The notes below the pieces were generated by a model. It did not search any database, had not been told where the DNA came from, and saw only the letters and a program-made list of their open reading frames with translations. Position numbers and translations under genes: made by a program. Shown here piece after piece: positions 42,874 to 54,183 of a stretch of 64,000 bases of DNA. Within the stretch, counting starts at the first letter, position 1. Each line of letters starts with the position of its first letter. The DNA comes from Siphonodentalium dalli (Eukaryota; Mollusca; Scaphopoda; Gadilida; Siphonodentaliidae): positions 164,046,394 to 164,110,393 of the forward strand of contig CP136069.1 in assembly GCA_032622095.1 (NCBI GenBank), given 5' to 3'.

Positions 42874-43308
42874 CAAGCCTTCAAAGATTGTGTTTGATAT
42901 TTGCAGAATGAGGTCACCAGAGGGTGAATTTAGTGATGTAACCAGCACAGCGAGCTAAATCACAAAATTCACCCTCTGGGGACCTCATTCTGCATAGGTC
43001 TCATCTTCTGAGAAGTATCTATAGTCTCAAATTAACACTGTTTTTAGTTACTTTTTCCCTTCTGTTCAGTTTCTATATCCCATAATTTGCAGAAGATAAA
43101 TTGCATACATGTTATCGAGGTGACTGACTAATGGGTGAACATCACCAACTTCAACTGGGGAACTTCAATTTTATCCTAGTTCTACCACAGCAGTTGAGGC
43201 CTAAGCAGAATGAGGTTCCCAGAGGTTGAATTTGGTGATGCTAGCCCACCATCTTCTGGGGACCTCATTCTGCAAATGTCAGACACACTACATGTATTTC
43301 AAAGCTTG
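42874..43308. mobile_element. hAT-like foldback MITE, full length, second hairpin reduced
   Basis: CAAGCCTTCAAAG to CTTTGAAGCTTG-like ends. First hairpin intact; second hairpin has lost the left part of its second arm. No 8-bp match in the flanks. Confidence 0.8.
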
Positions 43309-43730
43309 TACAGAAACCATGCTCAGAATATGGCCTATAGTTCTTTGTGACCAAATTTGACGATACATGCCAATGCAGTGTGGGTTTATTTTTTTTAAAT
43401 GCAGGCAGGGTTGTTTCAAATTGTATTTGAAAAGGATAGCTCTATTTAGACTAACGTTATTATCCGTGCTGCAGCGTAACAATCATCTGCACTGTCTTGA
43501 GTATGGAGCCACACCATTTAATTGCATGACACCAGGGTCAGACAGAGACCATCTCGAAATTGACATGGCTCCATAATATTAAGCCCTGGGGAGATTGGAC
43601 AATCAATGCTGAGCAGAAATGCATAATCTGCACTAACGTATCGCTTCTTGATGCAATTTCCACATCCTTTAGAAATTGAGTGGTTCTGGAATTTTTTTTA
43701 GGAGGTTTTCAAACCTGATGTGGACTATCT
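43309..43730. other. Gene-free stretch
   Basis: Nothing supported. Confidence 0.5.
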
Positions 43731-43958
43731 TTAACCCTGCCATGATTGGAGCTTCTTGAATTTTGTTCGAAAATCATGTGCCAATGCATTCTCTTATATA
43801 TGCGAATCTCCCATAGGGAGCCTCGCACATATAAGATAATGCATTGGCCTAACAATAGTTAACATGACATTGTAAGCCAGTTCATTCTCTTATAAATGCC
43901 AGACTCCCTGGGACAATCTAATGTTACATCAGCACAGCTCCCATCATAAAAGGGTTAT
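43731..43958. mobile_element. piggyBac-like MITE, TTAA type iv
   Basis: Left TTAA then CCCTGCCATGATTGGAGC. It has one hairpin with CCAATGCATTCTCTTATATA arms and TCTCCCATAGGGAG loop, then a truncated second hairpin. The right end is CATCATAAAAGGG TTAT. Confidence 0.8.
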
Positions 43959-43971
43959 GGTGGTGTTGAGG

Positions 43972-44302
43972 CAAGCCTTGTAATAGTGTCCAACATTTGC
44001 AGAATGAGGTTCCCAGAGGGTGAATTTAGTCTCCAATTAAAATTTTTTTAGTTACTGTTTCCCTTCTGTTCAGTTTCTATATCCCCTAATTTGCAGAAGA
44101 TAAAATGCATTATCAAGGTGACAAATGGGTGAACATGCATCACCAACTTTAACTGGGGAACTTGAATCTGATCCTCGGTCTCCCATAGCAGTTGAGGCCT
44201 AAGCAGAATGAGGTCCCCAGAGGGTGGATATGTTAATGCTAGCTTGTTGTGCAGGATATCGTCACTAAATTCACCCTCCGGGGACCTCATTCTTCTAATG
44301 TC
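43972..44302. mobile_element. hAT-like foldback MITE, first hairpin truncated
   Basis: The left terminus is followed by one arm only (CCCAGAGGGTGAATTTAG), then the spacer and a complete second hairpin. It ends at CTCATTCT without the outer 35 bp. Confidence 0.78.
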
Positions 44303-44470
44303 AATCCATTTACATTGGTTGCTTTGCATTATAATGCAGATAGTAACTTGCCAACTTGGTAGTAGCTGATAACTTTCATATTGGAATAAATGTAATATTG
44401 CAAATGAATCAATCTTTTATAAAATAATTCTACTATAAAGCAAAACCTGTCAAATCCCAACATCTAAGTC

Positions 44471-44672
44471 TTAACCCTTTCAGTGCCAAGTCCGATTTTT
44501 GTATCAACCCATATTTCCTTGATCATTTTTCAAATTTATTGATTATAAAAATGTGATACATCAATAGAGCTCTTTCCATCAATGTATCACATTATTATAA
44601 TCAATAAATTTGAAAAATGATCAAGGAAATATGGGTTGATACAAAAATCGGACTTGGCACTGAAAGGGTTAA
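44471..44672. mobile_element. piggyBac-like MITE, TTAA type iii
   Basis: TTAA on both sides. It is a nearly perfect palindrome with arms CCCTTTCAGTGCCAAGTCCG and TTGATCATTTTTCAAATTTA; the loop contains GAGCTCTTTCC. Confidence 0.92.
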
Positions 44673-44724
44673 ATATCATAAAATACAACTAAAGTTTGCT
44701 TCGCCTCGCAGACTACAAGATGGC

Positions 44725-45104
44725 CAAGCCTGCAAACAGTGTGTCTATCATTTGCAGAAAGAGGTCCCCAGAGGGTGAATTTAGTGATGCTATCCAGCAT
44801 GGTGGGCAAGCATCACCAAATTTACCCTCTGGGGACCTCATTCTGCTTAAGCCTCATCTTCTGGGAAGTATCTATAGTCTCAAATTAACACTGTTTTTAG
44901 TTACGTTTTCCCCTTCTCTTCAGTTTCTATATCCCCTAATTTGCAGAAGATAAATTTATAATCGAGGTGACTAATGAGTGAACATCACCAACAACAACTG
45001 GGGAACTTCAATCTGATCAAAGGTCTCCCATAGCAGTTGAGCCTAAGAAGAATGAGGTCCCCAGAGGGATAGCGTCACTAAATTCACCCTCTGGGGACCT
45101 CAGC
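44725..45104. mobile_element. hAT-like foldback MITE, right end truncated
   Basis: Left terminus and hairpin complete. The second hairpin lacks its tip and the element stops at CTGGGGACCTCA. Confidence 0.8.
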
Positions 45105-45174
45105 TAAAAGCCAAACATATTTAACAGGACCACCAGATTCTCTCATTAATGATTTATAGGTATTTACAGCAATA

Positions 45175-45625
45175 GGTTACACTGGTGTAAATAAGGTTCC
45201 GAGTGACATCTAGCAGATGGGGGAGGAATATATAGGAGAGAATAAAATAGACACTGGGCCCTGATTGGTCAATAGCCTTGTGTGCTCTTTGCATAAAAAA
45301 ATCATCACACCTCTTCCCTATGATTTCCCATAGGTAAAATAGCCATGGCACAGGAATTAACCTTTTGTAGCGAAGTTTGAATTTTTTGTTGTGGTCTAAA
45401 ATATGACAGTATTTTTGTATGCGGATCTGACACTAGTTACGAAAACACAAGATTTAAAGGCGAATTCCCTGCTAGACAGACATGATTTTTGTGTGTAAAA
45501 AGTTTCCCCAAATGTCAATTTTTTCAGATTAAAAAAAAAATTTGGACCCAATATTTATTTGGCCAACAGCATACGCTAAAACGTTAGCACTGAGGACTAT
45601 GGAAAACATTTACACCAGTGTAACC
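45175..45625. mobile_element. GGTTACAC-ended MITE, copy 3, diverged
   Basis: Same ends and 451-bp length as the two copies at 39.0 and 40.3 kb, with more substitutions. Flanked by AATA on both sides. Confidence 0.87.
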
Positions 45626-45664
45626 AATATGGTCCCAGAAGCACGTTTAATCTCATTCAACACT

Positions 45665-45745
45665 TAATTGAGAGCCACCGAGATCGGACATTGGTTGACG
45701 CGACTGAGAGCCACCAAGATCAGACATTGGTTGACGCGTTCACTC
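45665..45745. repeat. 36-bp tandem duplication
   Basis: GAGAGCCACCGAGATCGGAC followed by ATTGGTTGACGCG occurs twice head to tail with two differences. Confidence 0.85.
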
Positions 45746-45824
45746 ACGTTTATAGATGAAAGTTCATATAACAGTCCTATGATGGATGTGTAATCGCTGG
45801 ATGTCTTGAGTATATATCTCCTTA

Positions 45825-46033
45825 CAGTAATGCTCTATGTAATCGACTTCTTAACCACAGCAGAATTATGGGTAACTTTTCAGGATTTAGTCGGAAATAT
45901 GGCTTGTTGCCATTCATCGGAAAGCTCCGAGAGCTTTCCGATGAATGGCAACAAGCCATATTTCCAACTAAATCCTGAAAAGTTACCCATAATTCTGCTG
46001 TGGTTAAGAAGTTGATTACTTAGAGCATTACTG
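45825..46033. mobile_element. Tc1/mariner-like palindromic MITE, full length
   Basis: CAGTAATGCTC to GAGCATTACTG, TA on both sides. Arms nearly perfect, with a short centre (GAAAGCTCCGAGAGCTTTC). Confidence 0.9.
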
Positions 46034-46549
46034 TACATGACCTGAAACCTTCCTGTAGACTCCCAGTCAACATTATAAATTAAACATAGGCAGAGCTCTA
46101 TAAACAGAGTAGGCCTCAAGCTAGTGCTCGTAATTGGAATTGGTTTCTCACGGAGGGAGCAAGTCAATTGATAAATAGCAATATATCTCCGAAGTGAATA
46201 ATAATCTTCAGCGCTGATGTTAGATTATCAAAATATCACTGTTGACTTTCGTACATTTCCATACTGAAATGTAAATTTATGCTGTTTGTGTCATGTTAAC
46301 AATTGGATTAACACACTAACCTATGTTTAGCTGGAATAGAGTCTTGTTTGATTGCTATGTACTGGTATGACAATTCAAGTTTTTCATATTTAACTCGCAT
46401 GGAACCCGATAGTTGTTAGTGCTTTATATATCATGCATAAGTACACGTATCATACTTGCGAGAAATTTACTTAAATTTACTGTTTTGGAAGGAACACCAA
46501 TACAATTTTGAAAATGTATAGTCCTATTCAGAGGTGATCCGAACCAATT
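46034..46549. other. Gene-free stretch
   Basis: AT-rich, nothing supported. Confidence 0.5.
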
Positions 46550-47230
46550 AGAATCCAAGATAGAGGTTACCCTGAAGATCCACGTGACGATCGGATGAGT
46601 GATGTGGTCTGTAGGATGTGCTGAAGGATTTAGTCATGCAAAGAGTAAAATCCAAGATGGCCACTGGCTGCCATGTTTTTTTTAACAAAATTCTGAAAAA
46701 TTTGATGATGGCTCCAATCTAGTGGTCATGCACCTCGAAGATCCATATCTGTATGGTGTGCCAAAATATTTAGTCATGCAAAGAGAAAAATCAAAGATGG
46801 CTGCCAGCAGCCATGTTTTTCATAAAAAATAGTTCAAATTTGAATAGTTTAAAGTTGATCATATAGACATGCCTGCCAATTTCCAAAATAATTCTCCAAT
46901 AGATGCCAGTTGCAGGGTGTGCCAACAGGTCCAAATTTGAAATCCAAGATGGCTGATGGCGGTCATGTTTTAAAAAAAAAAATTTAGGTAAAAATGGAAG
47001 GCTTCCATCTGAAGGTAACCCCAAAGTTCTATATGAAATTTGGTGATGATCATCAGAAATGTGACCTGTAGGTGTGCCGAAGGATTTAGTCATGCAAAGA
47101 GTAAAATACAAGATGGCCGATGGCGGCCATGTTTTGTACTGAATGACCCCAAAAATGACTTGTTCCCATCTACATGTCAACGTCAACAGCTATGACAAAT
47201 TTCATAACCATTAGACCAATGATCAAGATA
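46550..47230. repeat. Degenerate tandem-like repeat with AAGATGGC / GCCATGTTTT motifs
   Basis: AAATCCAAGATGGC (or a variant) and GGCCATGTTTT recur at spacings of roughly 130-170 bp, with the GTGCCGAAGGATTTAGTCAT block between them. Related to 5440-5680. The 131-codon minus-strand frame here follows the repeat and has no domain. Confidence 0.65.
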
Positions 47231-47479
47231 TGGTTATGAAAGATCCATGTACATGTACCTATTAAATATGAATGTAATCGACTGAGATTTCTTATAGTTA
47301 TCATGCAAATGACCACAAAATGCTATAAAAAGATCAAGGGTCATGACTCTGGTAAGAAAGTTGGGGTGGGCATGATATTTTCTGGGTGCAGCTGTTGCAT
47401 ATGTGGTTAAATTATAGAGTCAAGTTGCAAAAAATGTCAAAATCCATCAATAAACAGCTAAGTTATAGAAGATAAGAGC

Positions 47480-47840
47480 TGCATGCCAATCTGCCTGCCA
47501 ACCATCGAGTTTTTAATAACAATAACTAAAGTGATCATCTGGAAATGGCCGGACCCTTGACTTTGACCTTCATTTTATGGTAGTGAATCCATATACCAAA
47601 TTTCGTTCCATTTAGTTCAAATCTCAACAAAGTGACATAAATTTGGGCAAAAATGTGCAGCCAGGCCCCAAAACCGAACTTGACCTTTATTTTAATGTAG
47701 TGAAACTACATTCCAATTTCATTCCATTTATTTTTCAAAGAACTAAAGTTATCATCTGGAAACGAAATATGAATGGACGGACAGATGGACAGGACAGACA
47801 GACTAAAAAGATAAAACGTCCCATTATAAAATGGGTGTAT
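47480..47840. repeat. Dispersed repeat with (GGAC)-type tail
   Basis: Two related blocks (AACTAAAGTGATCATCTGGA and AACTAAAGTTATCATCTGGA) about 230 bp apart, ending in ATGGACGGACAGATGG and CCCATTATAAAATGGGTGT. It resembles the 3' part of a retroelement; class not proven. Confidence 0.5.
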
Positions 47841-49104
47841 TAAAAACTTGACTAAAAAGTAACATTTTATTATTTTCTAGCATTGCCCAACCATCACAAT
47901 AAGATGTGTGTAACACAATACAGAATAAATCCAGTAGATAGACATTAATAAGCTAATATTCTCACATCTATTCTGCAGTTCGTCCACTTCATGTCATGAG
48001 TATTGATTTGCACACCTCTGTCTCATATTGGGGCCACCAGGGCTGTGAGCCAACAAATTAAAATCTCAGCAAAAATTATCACACTCTCTCACAAGTCTAT
48101 GCGAATTAGAATAGTAGAATTAAAATAGAAATTCAACAGACAGATGAAACCAGAAGTGATTTCAGTATCGAAGGAACATATGTGCGTCGGTACATTAAGA
48201 AACTCATTTCAGATAAATTTAGTGCACAATGTCCTGTGATCTGGGGGCAATACCTTTCATTACGCTGGGCTACAATGGGTAAATTACCCTGGGAAAAAAT
48301 AAATGGAATGATTTTTAGTAACCGGAGTAATCTAAATATAGCATAGTTACAACTGCAAACAGAACATATTTTTTTATTCAGGAAATTTGACAAAACTCAC
48401 TGGGCATGTCGAACAGACGAAGACTTAAGTACATGTAATTGAGCAAAAATATCTGATATTCACAATGAAACTAACGAGAATTTTGACTTTTATCAACAAG
48501 CAAAATACCTAATTTTAAAACAACCTTGACACTAAGTATCTAAAACTTTGGAGAAATAATTTTAACTGTCATTCAATTCAATTATATATTACATATTTAT
48601 GACAAATTATTAAAAATTAAATTCATTTAATCCATTACATAAATATTTTCCATATACTTTCTCAGTTGACAACCAATCTTCTCGGAGAATTACACCACCT
48701 CGGCCGTAGGTTTAGCCAGCGTACTCGGAGTATTTACGCCCGATCATTCCATTAATTACCCATTGTAATTTCATTACTTGTTGTAGCCGAGCCTAATGAA
48801 TGGAATCGCCCCCTGGTAATTAACACAAAATTAGCATAAAAAATAGTGTCCATGTTCGTATTATATGTACAAGTGAATGAATTTTTCAAAAGCAGATCAG
48901 GGGTTATATTTCCTGTAAAACATTCTCAAATAGTGAGAATGAACAATTTGTCTCAAGTATCCGTCATCTAAATGCTATGATGATTAATGATATATCTATT
49001 CTACCTCCTTGATAATTGCTTCATATACTATAATTTTTGCTTCAGATATTTGCAAAGAAATTCCCTATTCAAAATTAGCTACTGTGTCTCTGCCTTAGGC
49101 ATCT
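47841..49104. other. Gene-free stretch, about 1.3 kb
   Basis: AT-rich, no supported gene, RNA or repeat. Confidence 0.5.
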
Positions 49105-49503
49105 TTAACCCTTTACCCAACAAACCGGCCAAAACCGGCCAAATAAAGCTTCAACAGCCTAAAATATCTTCGGTCTGTCTCAATAGAACCATACAAATAT
49201 GGATATCATTGGAACCGGCTCCTTGACCACATTGTGATAGTTACAGTTAGCCCTGTGCCAATGCATTCTCTTATATATGCGAGTCAACCATAGGTCGCCT
49301 CGCATATATAAGAGAATGCATTGGCCTAAAAAAAATCTTTTTTAAACACTTTTTACCATTTTTTCTTACATTCTTTAACAATTTTATAATTTTTAATGTG
49401 TTAAGCCAATGCATTCTCTTATATATGCGAGGCGACCTATGGTCGACTCGCATATATAAGAGAATGCATTGGCACAGGGCCGTTCTGTTGGGTAAAGGGT
49501 TAA
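49105..49503. mobile_element. piggyBac-like MITE, TTAA type i
   Basis: TTAA flanks; CCCTTTACCCAACA ends; two core hairpins; same arrangement as the copy at 28363. Confidence 0.9.
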
Positions 49504-49699
49504 CATATGCCCCATTATAAGCACACCATTAAACACTATAAATGAGATAAACATACCAATGAGACTCCTTCATGCAGATAGGAGATTCACTAATGTGTAT
49601 CCATCCATCCATGAACATGTTAATTGTTTTCACACAGCATTCTTATGATGAGCATTAGGATTCCCACAATTGTGTCATCCTTATACTGCTATAAAATGA

Positions 49700-50196
49700 T
49701 TAATAATCAGTGAAGTGTTAAATCCAAATAATTAAACGAGTCCCTTGATGGGAGAACACACAATGATCAACTGGAAACAGAGTGGTTAATCCAAATAAAC
49801 CAGTAAATTTATTATTGGAGAAAGCACAATGTACAGTAATGCCCTAAATAATCGACTCCTTAACCACAGCAGAATTATGGTACTTTTTCAGGATTTATTT
49901 GGAAATATGGCTTGTTGCCATTAATCGGAAAGCTCTCAGTGTTACTGGTATAAAATGAACAATCACAAATGAGTGGTTAATCCAAGTAATTAAAACGAGT
50001 CCATTTGTCTGCAGGAGAATTTTGAATGTACAATGTTACTGGAATAAAATAAACGATCGCAAATGAGTGGCAAATCCATTAATCAAACCAGTCCATTCAT
50101 TTATAGTAGAACGCACAATGTTACTGGAATAAAATAAATGATCGGCAAATGAGTGGTTAAACCATTAATCAAACAGGTCCATTCCTCTACAGGTCC
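49700..50196. repeat. Minisatellite of about 80 bp units bordering the 2.4-kb array
   Basis: Four to five diverged units with CAATGTTACTGGAATAAAAT, GATCGCAAATGAGTGG, TTAATCC and AGTCCATTCAT blocks. A truncated CAGT MITE (49834-49939) sits within it. The last unit runs directly into the 2.4-kb array at ACAGGTCC|ATTCCTACCTG. Confidence 0.82.
49834..49939. mobile_element. Tc1/mariner-like palindromic MITE, left arm only
   Basis: CAGTAATGCCC to GAAAGCTCTCAGTG, TA on the left. The right arm is absent and the minisatellite resumes at GTTACTGG. Confidence 0.85.
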
Positions 50197-50356
50197 ATTC
50201 CTACCTGACGAGGAGCGAAATGGGTACGAAACAGGGCATACACAATGTATTAAACCTTAACATCAAGAAATTTCCTATCTTATATTAAATCATATTAAGC
50301 AAACGGAAGCTTTCCAATATCTACACAGATCGTCTAACCACCCTACCAACAATTTT

Positions 50357-50749
50357 AGGTCGTTTGTACGAGGGGAATGCATACGATATCTGAGAAATTG
50401 CAATAATGAATAGTACTTTATTGCCAGGAGGGATATATTTGTGGTAAAACTACAAAAACGCGGATATTCTGGCTCTGATATTCAACAATACATGGGTGAT
50501 ATTAAATTCACAGATCGAAATTCCTACCTGACGAGAAGCGGGATGGATACGAAACAGGGCATACACAATGTATTACCCACCACAACATATCATAAAGGTT
50601 CCAATAATTTATCAAGAACATTGGGAAAATATTGGAACATGATTTCCGATTCTATCCGATTGAATGCGGTTTTTGTTGACTCTAAACCTAGCATTATTTA
50701 TAAAAGGGGCCGAAATCTGGGAGAAATCATCTCTATCAAACGAGTCTAA
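50357..50749 (+). pseudogene. Penelope-like reverse transcriptase fragment, array unit 1
   Basis: The frame reads SFVRGECIRYLRNCNNE, then a TAG stop (50411-50413), then DIFVVKLQKRGYS, IKFTDRNSYL, TTTYHKGSNNL, GKYWNMISDS and IIYKRGRNLGEII to a stop at 50747. The order SF.RGE.IRYLRN, L..RGY, F.xR...L, TTY...S.NL, YW.MI.SD-like and KRGRNLGEI is that of the C-terminal reverse transcriptase and linker region of Penelope-like elements. Polymerase catalytic motifs (YADD) and a clear GIY-YIG endonuclease are not present. With an in-frame stop and no start it is a relic, though all units share it. Unusually it lies on the same strand as the hammerhead, as in intact Penelope-like elements. Confidence 0.75.
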
Positions 50750-51568
50750 CATACATGCACATTATACCAAGGTGGAACATGGACGGAAAATGCAAAATGG
50801 GATAGCAGCACAAACTAGGAAAATCTATATCATACATCTATATAGTGGAACTTTTAAGAGTCGAACCAAATTTCACACATGGGTTGGAATCTGAGATTAC
50901 TTATCAGTAGTCAATTTATCCCCGACAGGAAGGCACGGATCGTGACAGGGGTTATCGATGCCATTTTAATGACTTGAAACTTAAAAGCAGACTGCACCTC
51001 GTAAAACATCCCCACAGGGCGTGAACGAGTGGCTTGATCCAGTGAAATACCTGCTGACGAGCAGAACAAAGAAAGCTCCCTTGATGTTAATGTGAACAAT
51101 TCTATTAGTGAGAGGCTTGTCGAACTCCACCCAGCTGGTTTGTAGGGACCACGCGTGAGATTGAGTTCCATTCAGATAGCAGATCTACTCTAGGAAGTTG
51201 ATGTCCTATGAAATACAAACAATTCACTGGATTGGTGTGAAATTCTCACAAAATCAGACTGGGCTAAACACCCTGGATTTACTAAATCCTGCTATACACA
51301 GGTTTCGGCGACATTCTCGCAAATATCACAGAATTATAGTGAATTGAAGCAAAGATCACAGAATTATATTGGGCTATACACCCTTGAGTAACTAAATCCT
51401 GCTACACACAGGTTATAACGACATACTCGCAAATATTGGAGTACAGACACCCCAGAAAGGTGTAGTTTGGCCAAAGTTTTTGGCATAATTTGAGTATGCA
51501 TCATAACTGCATACCGACTTGTTTTTCGCTAACACATATAATATGGTATACTTACACATGGATGGGTT

Positions 51569-51745
51569 ACATACCTGATGAGACAGACCCTCATTTAACC
51601 ATAATTCTGGTTAAATGTAAATGTAGTCGAAACATTGCTACCACCAGGAATTCCCATTCTGTGACTGCACACCACATGAATTGGGTAAAATGTATAATTG
51701 TGGTATTATGTAGTGGTGACGCACTCATGTTGCAATGTAGTATGT
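51569..51745 (+). ncRNA. Hammerhead ribozyme (type I topology), array unit 1
   Basis: All core parts are present in order. Stem I 5' strand ACATAC (51569-51574), then CTGATGA (51575-51581). Stem II is closed by GAC/GTC (51582-51584, 51626-51628) with an inner perfect hairpin CATTTAACCA/TGGTTAAATG (51592-51617). GAAA follows (51629-51632). Stem III is ACATTGC (51632-51638) pairing with GCAATGT (51732-51738), extended inside by further pairing such as CACCAC/GTGGTG. Then comes A51739, giving a GUA cleavage triplet, and stem I 3' strand GTATGT (51740-51745), fully complementary to ACATAC. Predicted cut after 51739. Hammerheads are known in Penelope-like elements, which fits the neighbouring relic. 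Activity is inferred; the internal loop in stem II and the long stem III loop are less usual. Confidence 0.87.
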
Positions 51746-52513
51746 CATGTGGGGACTGACCATAATGTTGGCAGCGGAGTAGGAAATTTCCTATCTTATA
51801 TTGAATCTGTATACTTCCTATAGGAATTGCCTTTTGTATCGCGCTTCTTTTGAAGAGGCGATCCTCAGCTGTTTGGATTTGTGGAACGTCATCGCATGGC
51901 ATCAACATTGCAATATATTTGTTGCGTCACCACAATGAAATACTATACCTATGCAGGTTGGAAACGCGATCCCTATTGTGTGCGATGGGAATCACGTGCT
52001 TGTGTCCTGAGTCTAATTGACACACGAACAACCTAAGAGGTTTAGGAGGAACTATATTGAGTTAACCATTCCTGTTGTATCTAATTGTTGGATGCAGACA
52101 TAAGTAATGCATGGATACGTATCAACAATTAGATACTTCCACTAGATGAAGGCAGATGGATGGATGGGTGCACATTTGTGTGCTGATTACACTTAGTTGT
52201 ACATGTGGCACCACGAGTATACACTCGGGTCACTAATTAACAATACTACATTAATCTTGTAGCTGAGGTGACACAGCACATATACAGCTACATTATCACT
52301 ATAGCTATACTCACTAATATCCCAAATAAATTGGGGCACCTTGACGTGCAGATGATGGGTGTATACCAAATCTCGACTTTCAACGTACCCGAACATTGGG
52401 TGAAATATTGATGTAAACGGTGAAATATTGTCGAACCAACGCTCTTTATTCAATCTAAACACTGACCATAATGTTGACAGCGGAGTAGGAAATTTCCTAT
52501 CTTATATTGAAAT

Positions 52514-52726
52514 TGCAATAATGAATCGGACTTCATTGCCAGGAGGGATATATTTGTGGTAAAACTACGGAAACGAGGATACTCTGGCTCAGAAATTCAA
52601 CAATACATGGCTGATATTAAATTCACAGATCGAAATTCCTACCTGACGAGGAGCGAAATGGGTACGAAACAGGGCATACACAATGTATTAAACCTTAACA
52701 TCAAGAAATTTCCTATCTTATATTAA
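52514..52726 (+). pseudogene. Second, shorter Penelope-like segment within the array unit (first full occurrence)
   Basis: Reads NCNNESDFIARRD, VVKLRKRGYSGSEIQQYM, IKFTDRNSYLTRSEMG and then an unrelated tail to a TAA. It is a direct duplicate, about 320 bp upstream, of the start of the main fragment, but here the TAG is TCG (Ser) and the frame stays open. Recurs every 2,438 bp (54952, 57390, 59828, 62266). The copy in the first unit is cut by the array start at 50197. Confidence 0.7.
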
Positions 52727-52794
52727 ATCATATTAAGCAAACGGAAGCTTTCCAATATCTACACAGATCGTCTAACCACCCTACCAACAATTTT

Positions 52795-53187
52795 AGGTCG
52801 TTTGTACGAGGGGAATGCATACGATATCTGAGAAATTGCAATAATGAATAGTACTTTATTGCCAGGAGGGATATATTTGTGGTAAAACTACAAAAACGAG
52901 GATATTCTGGCTCTGATATTCAACAATACATGGGTGATATTAAATTCACAGATCGAAATTCCTACCTGACGAGAAGCGGGATGGATACGAAACAGGGCAT
53001 ACACAATGTATTACCCACCACAACATATCATAAAGGTTCCAATAATTTATCAAGAACATTGGGAAAATATTGGAACATGATTTCCGATTCTATCCGATTG
53101 AATGCGGTTTTTGTTGACTCTAAACCTAGCATTATTTATAAAAGGGGCCGAAATCTGGGAGAAATCATCTCTATCAAACGAGTCTAA
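52795..53187 (+). pseudogene. Penelope-like reverse transcriptase fragment, array unit 2
   Basis: Same as the unit 1 fragment apart from the one-base difference; the internal TAG is retained. Confidence 0.75.
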
Positions 53188-54006
53188 CATACATGCACAT
53201 TATACCAAGGTGGAACATGGACGGAAAATGCAAAATGGGATAGCAGCACAAACTAGGAAAATCTATATCATACATCTATATAGTGGAACTTTTAAGAGTC
53301 GAACCAAATTTCACACATGGGTTGGAATCTGAGATTACTTATCAGTAGTCAATTTATCCCCGACAGGAAGGCACGGATCGTGACAGGGGTTATCGATGCC
53401 ATTTTAATGACTTGAAACTTAAAAGCAGACTGCACCTCGTAAAACATCCCCACAGGGCGTGAACGAGTGGCTTGATCCAGTGAAATACCTGCTGACGAGC
53501 AGAACAAAGAAAGCTCCCTTGATGTTAATGTGAACAATTCTATTAGTGAGAGGCTTGTCGAACTCCACCCAGCTGGTTTGTAGGGACCACGCGTGAGATT
53601 GAGTTCCATTCAGATAGCAGATCTACTCTAGGAAGTTGATGTCCTATGAAATACAAACAATTCACTGGATTGGTGTGAAATTCTCACAAAATCAGACTGG
53701 GCTAAACACCCTGGATTTACTAAATCCTGCTATACACAGGTTTCGGCGACATTCTCGCAAATATCACAGAATTATAGTGAATTGAAGCAAAGATCACAGA
53801 ATTATATTGGGCTATACACCCTTGAGTAACTAAATCCTGCTACACACAGGTTATAACGACATACTCGCAAATATTGGAGTACAGACACCCCAGAAAGGTG
53901 TAGTTTGGCCAAAGTTTTTGGCATAATTTGAGTATGCATCATAACTGCATACCGACTTGTTTTTCGCTAACACATATAATATGGTATACTTACACATGGA
54001 TGGGTT

Positions 54007-54183
54007 ACATACCTGATGAGACAGACCCTCATTTAACCATAATTCTGGTTAAATGTAAATGTAGTCGAAACATTGCTACCACCAGGAATTCCCATTCTGT
54101 GACTGCACACCACATGAATTGGGTAAAATGTATAATTGTGGTATTATGTAGTGGTGACGCACTCATGTTGCAATGTAGTATGT
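54007..54183 (+). ncRNA. Hammerhead ribozyme, array unit 2
   Basis: Sequence identical by eye to the unit 1 motif; predicted cut after 54177. Confidence 0.87.

Noticed and set aside
9675-46015. Recurrent short frames reading NPEKLPIILLWLRSRLF at 7.7, 8.0, 9.7, 9.8, 33.5 and 45.8 kb
   Set aside because: They are translations of the arms of the CAGT palindromic MITE. They occur on both strands because the element is a palindrome and have no start or domain in common with a protein family.
46791-47186. 131-codon minus-strand frame
   Set aside because: It follows the AAGATGGC-type repeat and lacks any recognisable domain; the same repeats elsewhere do not keep the frame.
51490-51908. Conserved 89- and 105-codon frames recurring in each 2,438-bp unit
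   Set aside because: They are identical only because the whole unit is. One contains the entire hammerhead and the other overlaps it antisense. No domain is visible.
52638-52680. CTGACGAG...GAAAC in the Penelope-like segment as a second hammerhead core
   Set aside because: The bases between CTGACGA and GAAA cannot form a stem II beyond one pair, and no matching stem I/III with an NUH triplet was found. The stretch lies in the retained protein frame.
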